Part shown: piece after piece, positions 17,643 through 25,525 of the stretch
Numbering within the stretch: the stretch's first letter is position 1
How the letters are laid out: each line of letters begins with the position of its first letter
Source of the DNA: Desulfofustis sp.
GTDB taxonomy: Bacteria; Desulfobacterota; Desulfobulbia; Desulfobulbales; Desulfocapsaceae
Assembly (NCBI GenBank): GCA_013042475.1
Contig: JABDQA010000139.1
Coordinates: 1-32,992, forward strand
Direction: 5' to 3'
Length of the DNA: 32,992 bases
Program-made: the position numbers and the translations under genes
The notes under the pieces: model-generated
The model's database searches: none
Told to the model about the DNA's origin: nothing
What the model saw: the letters and a program-made list of their open reading frames with translations, nothing else

Positions 17643-18575
17643 ATGGTGAAGATCGATGGTACCAAGGTCAGGGCCATACGGGAGCAGAAAGGGCTCACTC
17701 AACTCTATGTGGCCACGGTGGTGGAAGTGACCACCGATACCGTCTCCCGCTGGGAGAATAAAAGATACCCGACCATAAAAAAGGAAAATGGCCTTAGACT
17801 CGCCGAAGCACTCGAAGTCGAATTGAGCGAAATTCTCGATGCTGCTGCTGGGGTGGCGTCGACAGAAAACGATGCTTCAGAATCTGCGGATCAGACGCAC
17901 CCATCTCAAGACGGTAATTCGGCAGAAGGGATTTTCGCTACCGATCCCTGGTATCACAGGCCTGGTCACCTGAGTATTTTTGTCGTTATAGCCGCGCTAG
18001 TAGGTGGAGTTTGGGCAGCACTGCACTATCTTTCTCCTGAAGCCTCTATCTCTGAGACAACGGTAACCCGTGTGGTATCACCGCATTTTATTCCCGGAAA
18101 GCCCCTACCGGTTTTTTTAAAGATCGCAAACCCATCACCGGAAGCAGTCTCCATAATCCTCAAAGAGGAAGTCCCAGACGATTCCACTTTCACCGCTGCA
18201 TTTCCCTCATCCTCGGGAATTATTGCGGGCACGGTCAAATGGCTCACCAAAGTTACCGGATCAGAGCTTTTTTATTATACGATTACCACCGACCCATCCT
18301 TCAACGGAACCTTATCATTCGCGGGCAGCGTCCGGGGCAGTAATGGCAGTCAGCCGGCGGAAATCCTGGGCGACGTAAGCACCCGGACCAGCCTCCATCA
18401 CTGGGCTGATATCGACGGCGACAATCGCATCAGTGACGAGGAAATTTTGCGAGTATACGATCTTGTCGCCAACGAAACTCCCTCAGCACTGGATCTTGAC
18501 CTGCTGGAGGAAATGTGGCTCGGGGAAGGCTACCAATGGCAGCCAGAACAACGGCAATTTTCCATACTACCATAA
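17643..18575 (+). CDS. Membrane-anchored XRE-family HTH protein with periplasmic EF-hand-like loop
   Basis: About 310 residues with three parts. Residues 4-65 are an XRE/Cro-type helix-turn-helix (KVRAIREQKGLTQLYVA...TVSRWENKR). After an acidic linker, one membrane segment lies near 110-131. The C-terminal part is probably periplasmic: a beta-rich stretch, then a calcium-loop-like sequence DIDGDNRISDEE (256-267) with flanking helices, resembling one EF-hand/dockerin repeat. The layout recalls RodZ or ToxR-like one-component regulators. I prefer ATG 17643 because AGGA lies six bases upstream and a TATAAT at 17602-17607 would put the transcript start inside the alternative 17610 start region. 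Not assignable to a named family. Confidence 0.75.
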   Translation: MVKIDGTKVRAIREQKGLTQLYVATVVEVTTDTVSRWENKRYPTIKKENGLRLAEALEVELSEILDAAAGVASTENDASESADQTHPSQDGNSAEGIFATDPWYHRPGHLSIFVVIAALVGGVWAALHYLSPEASISETTVTRVVSPHFIPGKPLPVFLKIANPSPEAVSIILKEEVPDDSTFTAAFPSSSGIIAGTVKWLTKVTGSELFYYTITTDPSFNGTLSFAGSVRGSNGSQPAEILGDVSTRTSLHHWADIDGDNRISDEEILRVYDLVANETPSALDLDLLEEMWLGEGYQWQPEQRQFSILP

Positions 18576-18589
18576 TATAGGACTCGACC

Positions 18590-19003
18590 ATGGGCTCTCC
18601 AATACAATACCCAACGCCTTATGTTCTCCTTGCGACGCTGGGCGCCCTTCTGCTCGGTAGCACTTCAGTTGATTGTGTGGCCGGGCAGGTAGCAGCAACA
18701 CTAAATCGGGACAATCAGAACCTGATACTGGAAGTCTCTGTGCCCTCTCCCCCCCCCTCTTCTATTATTGCCGGCATCAAACTGCCAAAGAATACAAAAA
18801 TTGTGGGCACCTCCCCAAAATCAGCCAAAATCGATCTCAAAAGATCGAGCGTCAAGTGGCTTGTTAAAAACCCACGACCCGGAACGCAACGTTTTTCCGC
18901 GTCGACCTCACCTCCGGCTGACTTTACCAAGGTCTCGGCTGAAATTCTCTACCGTGCCCCCGGGGGTGGAAGCCTGATCAAAGTTGACGCCCAGAAACGC
19001 TGA
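18590..19003 (+). CDS. Small exported protein paired with the HTH/EF-hand gene
   Basis: A 137-residue protein with a hydrophobic signal or anchor (about 11-32) and a mature part of about 105 residues that looks beta-rich (alternating hydrophobics such as LILEVSVP, SVKWLVKN, AEILYRAP), with no cysteines after the signal region. It begins 14 bases after the HTH/EF-hand gene with AGGA eight bases before the ATG, so the two are probably co-transcribed. The phrase VKWL also occurs in the periplasmic half of its neighbour (GTVKWLTKV versus SSVKWLVKN), hinting at related folds. Function unknown. Confidence 0.65.
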   Translation: MGSPIQYPTPYVLLATLGALLLGSTSVDCVAGQVAATLNRDNQNLILEVSVPSPPPSSIIAGIKLPKNTKIVGTSPKSAKIDLKRSSVKWLVKNPRPGTQRFSASTSPPADFTKVSAEILYRAPGGGSLIKVDAQKR

Positions 19004-19058
19004 GAATTCATCTCCACTATCAGATTCCATCCAAAAATAAGGAGAAACACGGTAAGAA

Positions 19059-19109
19059 ACACAATACCTAATCTGCCCTCAGCAGCGACTGGTCGGGTAT
19101 TGCGTCCCC
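19059..19109. repeat. REP-like palindrome
   Basis: ACACAATACC (19059-19068) and GGTATTGCGT (19096-19105) are inverted with one mismatch in ten, followed by CCCC. The core ACACAATACCTAA matches the elements at 13954 and 21500. The 27-base loop is long, so it may be a decayed pair of repeats. Confidence 0.45.
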
Positions 19110-19235
19110 TTAATTCATGAATCGATTTAACCCGACATGGACTCGACATCGCCTGATATCGCCTGGAAAAACCCTCCTTTCCGACCTACAAAGAAAGCAA
19201 AGAGGTACACCACTTAACCTAAAGGAGGAACGATC

Positions 19236-19799
19236 ATGAAAAAAATTTTCGCACTTACAATAGTTATCCTGTCCATTTCAGCGACTGCTCAGGCAGAGCA
19301 GTATCTCAGAATCAACAAAGGAATACAGGGCCTGCTGCTCGGCGCGGGCGGAGGCGCCCTGGCTGGACAGGCAATTGGCCGAGACACCCAATCGACGCTG
19401 ATCGGCACCACTATCGGAACACTTGTCGGATATATGGTCGGCAATGAGATGGATAAGAACAGTTTCCAGTATCGGGACGTCGGCTATCAGCCCCGCTACG
19501 AACCCAGTTATCGTCCCCTGCCATCCAGTTATGGCTATAATTACCGTCCTGCTCCCTCCCGCCATGTTCCGGTGGGTGGTTGCCGGGAAGTAGAGATTCT
19601 TGGCACGGTCAATGGCGCTCCCGAAAAAATCATCACCACGGCCTGTCAGACACCTGAGGGCTGGATTCTCACCGAACCTCTGGAATCGGCGGCCGGATAT
19701 CGCTACGAGTTCAGAGAACCTGTTCCCCGAAGCAGTGCGAACAAGGGGCAGCGCCCAACCACCAACTATTATGACCAGCGGGTTACCTACCAGTACTGA
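19236..19799 (+). CDS. Glycine-zipper outer-membrane-type protein
   Basis: A 187-residue exported protein. A signal peptide (cut likely after ATAQA, residue 20) is followed by a glycine-zipper pair of hydrophobic helices (about 31-70: LLLGAGGGALAGQAIG and LIGTTIGTLVGYMVG). A Tyr/Pro/Arg-rich linker (78-108) and a C-terminal domain CREVEILGTVNGAPEKI...ACQTPEGWIL come next, resembling the end of 17-kDa-antigen/SlyB-like proteins. TAAAGGAGG lies eight bases before the ATG, the best ribosome site of the region. Its role is probably in the envelope; no partner genes are evident. Confidence 0.75.
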   Translation: MKKIFALTIVILSISATAQAEQYLRINKGIQGLLLGAGGGALAGQAIGRDTQSTLIGTTIGTLVGYMVGNEMDKNSFQYRDVGYQPRYEPSYRPLPSSYGYNYRPAPSRHVPVGGCREVEILGTVNGAPEKIITTACQTPEGWILTEPLESAAGYRYEFREPVPRSSANKGQRPTTNYYDQRVTYQY

Positions 19800-19822
19800 G
19801 AGTGAGCTCCAAAACGTGGACC

Positions 19823-19855
19823 GATAAGGGACAGATCTAAAACCTGTCCCTTATC
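19823..19855. repeat. Perfect 12-bp hairpin, REP-like or terminator-like
   Basis: GATAAGGGACAG (19823-19834) and CTGTCCCTTATC (19844-19855) pair perfectly around a nine-base loop, 23 bases after the glycine-zipper stop. No T-run follows, so simple intrinsic termination is doubtful. GTGTCCCC follows at 19861, similar to the ends of neighbouring palindromes. Confidence 0.55.
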
Positions 19856-19914
19856 TATTAGTGTCCCCACCGCTTATATTTATCCCACTATTTTCCGTTC
19901 CCCCGATTGTGATC

Positions 19915-19944
19915 TTGCCCATCTCCCGGCCAAGAGCGTATAAT
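19915..19944 (+). promoter_or_regulatory. Sigma-70-type promoter predicting a leaderless transcript
   Basis: TTGCCC (19915-19920), an 18-base spacer and a perfect TATAAT (19939-19944) place the transcript start at about 19951-19952. That is the A of the ATG of the next gene, which also has no Shine-Dalgarno sequence. Confidence 0.55.
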
Positions 19945-19951
19945 ATTGTCA

Positions 19952-21406
19952 ATGAATACGCGTTTGCCAGACAACCATTTCACCAATCAGGTGGTCAGCG
20001 AGATTCTCATCGGTCTGCGCGACGGGCTGACCAGATTTTCCGGGACCAGCCGGGTTGGTGTGATTTATCGCCTTACGGTCGATGATGACTACTGCGTCTG
20101 CGACCCTGCCGGTCTGCTCAGGGGACATGAAACAAAAATACGGGCTGAATTTTTCGACGAGAATGACCGTCCGGTATCGATGCATCACTATCTCCTGGAC
20201 ACTCACTACAGCCGCATTGACCGCGTCGATGACCTCGAGCTGGACGGCATAATCTGCGTCGGGGGCCAGTCGGGTCCCGTGCCATACCAGATGTGGTTCA
20301 CCGACCACCACCCCGAAATTCTCTCCACCGGGCCAACCCGGCGCTGGCTGGAGCATGCGGCACTAAGATTTTCTCATGATGCGGCCAATGAACAGGAACT
20401 CTACTCCGGCATCTCAGGGAGATTTCTGCGGGAATACGCCACCCACGCGGTGCACGACCACATCCTCCATGAACTCAGGAGAGCCAATTCAGCACGCACG
20501 GACAACACTTTTTCCATTTATCAGATCCTGGGAGGCATTCTGGCGATCTCACGAACAAGAGAGGAGTTGAAATCACCCCACGGTGAATTGGCCTTCATCC
20601 TACCTGAACACGTCGATACCGTAGATTTTCTGGCCCGATTCCATGAGGCCGAACTACCTCATCTCGACAATCATAAACACGTCAGGAAATTGTTGCAGGC
20701 GGTACAGAAATTTCGCAATCGGCTCGTTTCAGACGGCAGACAGATCCTCGGTATTGCCAGGGGGCGCATCGACCAGTTTCACCTTACCGCCGACTTCCAG
20801 GGACTCTATGGATTTTTACGAGTCAATGATCAGTCTATCTGCAGTTTTGCCGACGGAGCCTATTCATCTGCAACTCACCAGGCCAAACTGTTTCAGGTGG
20901 AAGAAGCGCTGCTCGACTATGAGATCGACAGTTCGATCAGGAGCAGCCTGTTCCACATAATCTCCTCGATCATTCATTATGGTGAGACGGAAAACTTCGG
21001 CTGCGCCGTTGTTCTGGATCTCAATCAACCCATCACCCACATAGCCGGACAGAATCTTCAGCAGCCGCTGGATCTGGAGCGCTCCAACCTGCTCGACCTG
21101 GCTTGCGATCTGGCCAGAGTCGATGGCGCCCTGCAAATCGGCAGCGATCGTAAACTGCACCGCTTCGCCTGTCTTTTTGACGGACCGGCGATAGCAAACG
21201 AAGACCGGGCAAGAGGAGCCAGATATAACTCTGCCTTACGGTTCACTTCCTGTCACCCCAACACGGTGATCATCGTGGTCTCCGCAGACCGCCCCGTATC
21301 AGTAATAAGAAACGGATATGAGCATGTGAATATGGTCAGCACAGCCGACTCTACCGCCCAAATAGCTCCCCAAAAGCTGCAGGACTGGCTGAGTATTGAA
21401 GACTAG
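19952..21406 (+). CDS. Diadenylate-cyclase-like (DisA_N/DAC domain) protein, divergent
   Basis: A 484-residue soluble protein. The last 130 residues or so carry a DAC-like pattern: VDGALQIG (DGA at 391-393), then ARGARYNSALRF (about 420-431), then TVIIVVSADRPVSVIRNG. In active cyclases that make c-di-AMP from two ATP the second motif is G-T-R-H-R-A-A; here it reads G-A-R-Y-N-S-A, so the His and second Arg are replaced. Synthesis of c-di-AMP is therefore uncertain. Residues 1-270 hold a separate region, possibly a sensor like the N-terminal domains described for lineage-specific DAC proteins. The ATG follows TATAAT by seven bases; a TTG two codons upstream is possible but unlikely. Confidence 0.7.
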   Translation: MNTRLPDNHFTNQVVSEILIGLRDGLTRFSGTSRVGVIYRLTVDDDYCVCDPAGLLRGHETKIRAEFFDENDRPVSMHHYLLDTHYSRIDRVDDLELDGIICVGGQSGPVPYQMWFTDHHPEILSTGPTRRWLEHAALRFSHDAANEQELYSGISGRFLREYATHAVHDHILHELRRANSARTDNTFSIYQILGGILAISRTREELKSPHGELAFILPEHVDTVDFLARFHEAELPHLDNHKHVRKLLQAVQKFRNRLVSDGRQILGIARGRIDQFHLTADFQGLYGFLRVNDQSICSFADGAYSSATHQAKLFQVEEALLDYEIDSSIRSSLFHIISSIIHYGETENFGCAVVLDLNQPITHIAGQNLQQPLDLERSNLLDLACDLARVDGALQIGSDRKLHRFACLFDGPAIANEDRARGARYNSALRFTSCHPNTVIIVVSADRPVSVIRNGYEHVNMVSTADSTAQIAPQKLQDWLSIED

Positions 21407-21495
21407 GAGGACCCCAAGAAACGAAGAAGGAACTTTACCGAGACGAGAGGTGGTTCCTAAGCCGAAACACGCGATGAATCTTATCGGTTAATTCT

Positions 21496-21526
21496 GGGGA
21501 CACGATACCTAAGGCGTCGTGTCCCT
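21496..21526. repeat. REP-like palindrome
   Basis: GGGACACGA (21497-21505) and TCGTGTCCC (21517-21525) form a perfect 9-bp stem; the loop TACCTAAGGCG can form a small inner CC/GG pairing. It lies between the convergent DAC-like gene and an 84-residue ORF, so it could also act as a transcript end. The sequence style (GGGGACACGATAC) resembles palindromes I associate with REP-associated tyrosine transposases, but no such gene is in the window. Confidence 0.6.
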
Positions 21527-21550
21527 CTGATGTTTTCTGCTTTTCAGAAT

Positions 21551-21805
21551 TTAGATATCCCGCGCCCAGGTGGGAATACGGCTCAAAATGTAATTCTGGA
21601 CCGTCTCTTTGCGCTGTCCCGCCTCGACTTCACCCACCGCTTCCATCACCTCGTCGAAATCAAACCAGCACACTTCTCTGTCATCGTAGTTGTAAACGGT
21701 GAGAATCCGCCTGTTTTCCTGGTGAATATCCTCTTCTTCCTGAATGGCGGCAACAATCCGGAGTGCTTCTTCGTAAGACAGGAACTCTATTTCCTGGTCG
21801 GACAT
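21551..21805 (-). CDS. Unrecognised 84-residue acidic protein
   Basis: Small cytoplasmic protein beginning MSDQEIEFLSYEEALRIV with Glu/Asp-rich helical sequence, a YNYDDREVCWFDFDEVME segment and no membrane or signal sequence. I chose ATG 21805 because AGAGG lies seven bases upstream; an ATG six codons earlier is possible. It sits 75 bases downstream of rpmB on the same strand. I do not recognise a family. Confidence 0.6.
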   Translation of the reverse strand: MSDQEIEFLSYEEALRIVAAIQEEEDIHQENRRILTVYNYDDREVCWFDFDEVMEAVGEVEAGQRKETVQNYILSRIPTWARDI

Positions 21806-21880
21806 GACAAACCTCTTAAACACAAATGGCGAGATGGATATTCCGTCCCGCCATAGTTCTTGAACTTCTGATAGGTCATA

Positions 21881-22075
21881 TCAGGCTGGTTTGACGACAG
21901 CCCCCGAGCGAATACAACGGGTACAGACCCGTGCTTTTCTCACTCCGCCGGAGTCGGTAACCATGCGCACCCTCTTCAGGTTGGGGAGCCAGCGTCTTCT
22001 CGTCTTGTTATGTGCGTGGGAAACATTGTTCCCGGTAACGGGACCCTTTCCGCAAATCTGACATACCTTGGCCAT
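21881..22075 (-). CDS. rpmB: 50S ribosomal protein L28
   Basis: L28 is a small basic large-subunit protein. The 64 residues match the family: [12 protein letters not shown], then [18 protein letters not shown], then [14 protein letters not shown]. It is the zinc-binding (C+) version with Cys5, 8, 51 and 54. AGGAGA lies six bases before the ATG. It stands apart from rpmG and from other ribosomal genes. Confidence 0.96.
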   Translation of the reverse strand: MAKVCQICGKGPVTGNNVSHAHNKTRRRWLPNLKRVRMVTDSGGVRKARVCTRCIRSGAVVKPA

Positions 22076-22139
22076 TTTCTTCTCCTGATTTCCTTATCGA
22101 AAGCCCATGGAGCTTGTCGCTCTAAGACTAATGTGCACC

Positions 22140-22158
22140 ACGATAATCACATTATCGT
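22140..22158. promoter_or_regulatory. Perfect palindrome upstream of rpmB, possible operator
   Basis: ACGATAATCACATTATCGT has 8-bp perfect arms around a 3-base centre, 65 bases upstream of rpmB. GATAAT...ATTATC halves recall Fur-family boxes, but the spacing differs and the regulator is unknown. The rest of the 309-base stretch 22076-22384 shows only an imperfect CCGAGG/CCTCGG dyad (22229-22250 region) and no convincing gene. Confidence 0.4.
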
Positions 22159-22384
22159 ACCAGAACATGGTTTTTTACTCTTTTTCTTATCAGCTTTCAA
22201 GAAATTTATTATGCAGCTCCTGGTTACCGAGGGCAAATATAGCCTCGGGTTAATCTTATTACTGGCCTACTTGACAACTCTGGTTCAGGGCGACGCCAAC
22301 CCGTGAATAAAAGTGCCTAAAATCGATGCATTAACTTTCTGACCGTTCAAGGATAGGGGGTACAAGATCAGATTATGCAGAAAA

Positions 22385-22741
22385 CTATGCTAAACGCTCA
22401 AAATCTATATCCAGTGGTTGCTCCTCCTGGATGGGAAACATCGATACGAGTACATCGTTACCTTCGAGTTTCACCTCATATTTTTTCAGCGGCAGTGAAT
22501 CGTGGTTGAGGCACCTTCCGGACTCCAGGTCGTACTCCCACTGATGCCTTGGACACACTGCAACGGTGCCGCCACGATAATCGGCAAGTAGATCGGCACC
22601 TTGGTGCTTGCACGACGCTTCGATTCCAAAATAGGTACCATCATCCCGTTTAATTATTCCCACCGGCCGGCCGATCAGTTTTATCACTTTGTGTGAAACC
22701 TTTATAAATTCATCGACTGTGGCGGCTTTGATAAAATCCAT
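22385..22741 (-). CDS. Small Rieske [2Fe-2S] protein
   Basis: A 118-residue soluble protein with a single Rieske domain. Cluster ligands are visible as Cys44-His46 (CKHQGA) and Cys63-His66 (CPRHQW), with the 16-residue spacing usual for ferredoxin-type Rieske proteins. No membrane anchor or signal peptide is present, so it is cytoplasmic, more like NirD or dioxygenase ferredoxins than the bc1 subunit. No oxygenase or reductase partner is adjacent, so its redox partner is unknown. An AGGA lies about eight bases before the ATG. Confidence 0.88.
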   Translation of the reverse strand: MDFIKAATVDEFIKVSHKVIKLIGRPVGIIKRDDGTYFGIEASCKHQGADLLADYRGGTVAVCPRHQWEYDLESGRCLNHDSLPLKKYEVKLEGNDVLVSMFPIQEEQPLDIDFERLA

Positions 22742-23133
22742 GGTGCATCCTGATGATTAAATATATTTTTTGCGCTGCTTGAGTTGGACCTACCATAACT
22801 ATTTTCCCTGAAATTCACATACATTTAGATTGTGCACATCCCGCAGCGAAAGATATTTGTCCTGAAGGAGACTGCGCAATTTTTACCGCATGTCTGTCAC
22901 CGTTGTTTGGCAGATAGAATTCTATGCGCACCACAAATATATTAATAAGTAAATGTTTCCGCGTGCTAAATAGATGTTTCCAAGTGAACACTATTTAAGA
23001 TATTACTTTCAAAGATAAATAAAAACCTGTACACTGCCCGCTGCTATTTTCTACCGTGGTGATCAATTATCTTGCGCACTTCACTACCACATGGTAGCAA
23101 GTAGCCTTATTTTGATAACGATTAAGAACGACT
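22742..23133. other. AT-rich 392-base spacer between Rieske gene and resB
   Basis: Divergent promoter region with no supported gene. ATGTTTCC occurs twice (around 22951 and 22975). CTACCA-CA-TGGTAG (23084-23097) is a short dyad, with a similar half-site CTACCGTGGT at 23051-23060, about 40-80 bases before resB. No clear sigma-70 promoter could be assigned. Confidence 0.4.
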
Positions 23134-24459
23134 ATGCAAAACAACAATTCTATCTGGCAATTCTTCTCTTCAGTAAAACTGGCTCTCGTCACCCTCTTTC
23201 TCATCGCCGTTACCTCGATCATCGGCACTGTTATTCCCCAGAAAGAAGCTGCTGAATTCTATGTCTCCAAATATGGCCCCAAGGCCGCTCAGATATTTAC
23301 CATTTTGGATATACCAGACATGTACAATTCCTGGTGGTTTCTGGGGCTTCTCTTCCTGCTGGGCTTCAACCTGATCATCTGCTCAATCGACAGATTCCCC
23401 GCCGTCTGGAAACAGGTTACTGCCGACGGTCTGGCCCTGCCGCCCGAGCGTCTGCAGAAAATGTCCAATCGCATGGCCTGGTCGAGTGACGGTTCAGTGT
23501 CCGAAGTCAGCACCGCGCTGCTGGAAAAACTGAAAAACAACAGATTCAGTGCCGGCAGCCGCGAACACGGTGAGTCGACTGTACTTTTTTCCCAGAAAGG
23601 GCCTTGGACCCGCACCGGCGTCTATTTCGTCCATGCCTCGATACTGGTAATATTTATCGGGGCGATTATTGGTTCGCTGGGTGGCTATAAGGGCAGTGTC
23701 ATGATTCCCGAAACCCAGGAGAGCAACAGGGTATTTCTATTCGGCGGAAAGGGGGTCAAGGAACTTGATTTCACCGTACGGTGCAACAAATTCAAAATTG
23801 ATTTCTATGCCAACGGCATGCCCAAAGAATATACCTCGAGCCTTACTGTTTTCGAACAAGGAAAGGAAGTGCTCACCAAGGTAATCGAGGTCAACGATCC
23901 TCTTACATACAAAGGCGTCACTTTCTACCAATCAAGTTATGAACCTTATCAGGACTTCGTCGTCTCCATAAAACCGCCTACAGGAGAGCCACAAAAATTT
24001 ATCATTCCTTTCCAGCAGCAGGAAGAGTGGAGCGAACAAAATCTGAAATTCGGAGTCATCAACGCCAAAGTCATGGGACAATCGATCGTCTCGTCAAAAC
24101 TCTGGTTCAACGACGGTTCCAACTCACCGGAATCGATCTGGATAGACGATGGTGCCGAAGTGAATATCGAAGGTGAGAATGGCACCTATACGATCAGTGC
24201 CAAGCAGATGTATGCCACCGGCCTGCAGGTCGCCAGAGACCCGGGTGTCTGGTGGGTGTATATCGGCTTCGGGCTCATGTTATTTGGCCTCTACGTCGCC
24301 TTTTTCATGTCCCACCGAAGATTCTGGTTGTTGTTGACACCAGCTGGAAACAAGACCGAGGTGCTGCTGAGCGGATCGGCCAACAAGAACAGGGCCGGAT
24401 TCAAGAGCAGTTTCGAGGAGCTCGGTGAACTTTTAAAATCAGAACATAAAGAGGCTTGA
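23134..24459 (+). CDS. resB: Cytochrome c biogenesis protein ResB (Ccs1)
   Basis: ResB and CcsA form the System II haem delivery and ligation complex that attaches haem to apocytochromes c outside the membrane. The 441-residue protein shows the family layout: three membrane segments in the first 195 residues (about 14-36, 67-87, 165-190), with FFSSVKLALVTLFLIAVTS at the start, a large periplasmic domain, and a fourth membrane segment near 370-392 (VYIGFGLMLFGLYVAFF). It lies 67 bases before ccsA and close to the cytochrome c3 gene it probably serves. The ribosome site is weak. Confidence 0.93.
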   Translation: MQNNNSIWQFFSSVKLALVTLFLIAVTSIIGTVIPQKEAAEFYVSKYGPKAAQIFTILDIPDMYNSWWFLGLLFLLGFNLIICSIDRFPAVWKQVTADGLALPPERLQKMSNRMAWSSDGSVSEVSTALLEKLKNNRFSAGSREHGESTVLFSQKGPWTRTGVYFVHASILVIFIGAIIGSLGGYKGSVMIPETQESNRVFLFGGKGVKELDFTVRCNKFKIDFYANGMPKEYTSSLTVFEQGKEVLTKVIEVNDPLTYKGVTFYQSSYEPYQDFVVSIKPPTGEPQKFIIPFQQQEEWSEQNLKFGVINAKVMGQSIVSSKLWFNDGSNSPESIWIDDGAEVNIEGENGTYTISAKQMYATGLQVARDPGVWWVYIGFGLMLFGLYVAFFMSHRRFWLLLTPAGNKTEVLLSGSANKNRAGFKSSFEELGELLKSEHKEA

Positions 24460-24526
24460 GTAAGCCCAAAGCAGTGTAATCTAATGGTTAGAGCACAGTT
24501 TTCTTTTAGTATTCGGAGTATCTGGC

Positions 24527-25369
24527 ATGGATAGTTCTCAGCTTTTAGGCATCACCACCTTCACCTACTTGTTCGCTTCTTTTCTCTACATTGGGGCCCT
24601 GCTCTTTCGAAGCAGCAAGATTGGTCTCTTTGCAACCTGGTTTACGGTCGTGGCGCTGGTTGTCCAGACGGCAGGCCTTGGTTTGCGCTGGGTGGAGTCA
24701 TATCAGATGGGCATCGGTCATGCACCACTGACAAACATGTATGAATCGGTGGTCTTTTTTGCCTGGACCATCGTCATTCTCTATCTCGGCATCGAATGGA
24801 AATTCAAGACCCGGACGATAGGCGCCTTTGCCTTGCCGCTTGCTTTTCTGGCCATGGCCTACGGGTCCTTTGCCCCGATCAACAAAGGTATCAACCCGCT
24901 GGTACCGGCCTTGCAGTCAAACTGGCTGCTGGCTCATGTGATCACCTGTTTTGTCGGTTACGCTGCGTTTGCCATCGCCGCCGCGCTGGGGATCATGTAT
25001 CTGGTAAAATCATATTTCGGTAACGGTTCCGAAAACGGTTCAAACTCTTTACTACCTTCCTTAAAGGTCATAGATGACATCATCCACAAATCGATGATCT
25101 TCGGTTTCATCTGGCTCAGCGCCGGGATTATCACCGGGGCAATCTGGGCAAATTCTGCCTGGGGTACCTACTGGGGTTGGGACCCCAAAGAAACCTGGTC
25201 TTTGATCACCTGGTTCGTCTACGCCATCACCCTCCACGCTCGCTATACCAGAGGGATCAGCGGTAAAACCATCGCCTGGCTGTCAATCGTAGGCCTGGCG
25301 GCAGTGATCTTCACCTATTACGGCGTCAACTTTCTGTTGTCCGGTCTGCACAGTTATGGATCAAGCTGA
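24527..25369 (+). CDS. ccsA: Cytochrome c biogenesis protein CcsA (ResC)
   Basis: CcsA is the haem-handling membrane partner of ResB. The 280-residue protein is almost wholly hydrophobic with about eight membrane segments and contains the tryptophan-rich haem-binding motif WGTYWGWDPKETWSLITW (about 218-235), diagnostic of the haem-handling family. Histidines such as His64 (GHAPLTNMYES) and the one in ITLHARYTRG are likely haem ligands. It follows resB in the same direction. Confidence 0.95.
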   Translation: MDSSQLLGITTFTYLFASFLYIGALLFRSSKIGLFATWFTVVALVVQTAGLGLRWVESYQMGIGHAPLTNMYESVVFFAWTIVILYLGIEWKFKTRTIGAFALPLAFLAMAYGSFAPINKGINPLVPALQSNWLLAHVITCFVGYAAFAIAAALGIMYLVKSYFGNGSENGSNSLLPSLKVIDDIIHKSMIFGFIWLSAGIITGAIWANSAWGTYWGWDPKETWSLITWFVYAITLHARYTRGISGKTIAWLSIVGLAAVIFTYYGVNFLLSGLHSYGSS

Positions 25370-25423
25370 TATTTTTTAATAATTTCCAATTATTTATCTA
25401 ATAGCGATTGATTTTGTAGTACC

Positions 25424-25452
25424 TTGACATATGCCCATAAACCCGTTATACA
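25424..25452 (+). promoter_or_regulatory. Strong sigma-70-type promoter of the cytochrome c3 gene
   Basis: A perfect TTGACA (25424-25429), a 17-base spacer and TATACA (25447-25452) lie 74 bases before the ATG. The gene can thus be transcribed apart from resB-ccsA. Confidence 0.7.
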
Positions 25453-25525
25453 AAGGGTTATGAATTGCGGTTCAGTTGCAGTTTAGCCGAAAAGTGGAGA
25501 TCAATTAAAAGGAGGAGTTAAGGTC

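Noticed and set aside
22010-22306. 98-codon plus-strand ORF overlapping the rpmB 5' end
   Set aside because: It starts inside rpmB antisense, has no ribosome site and no recognisable pattern; taken as a chance ORF.
24472-24526. tRNA-like sequence (TCTAATGGTTAGAGCAC) between resB and ccsA
   Set aside because: Only a D-arm-like stretch is present; no anticodon stem, T-arm or matching acceptor stem could be drawn, so it is not called a tRNA or a remnant.
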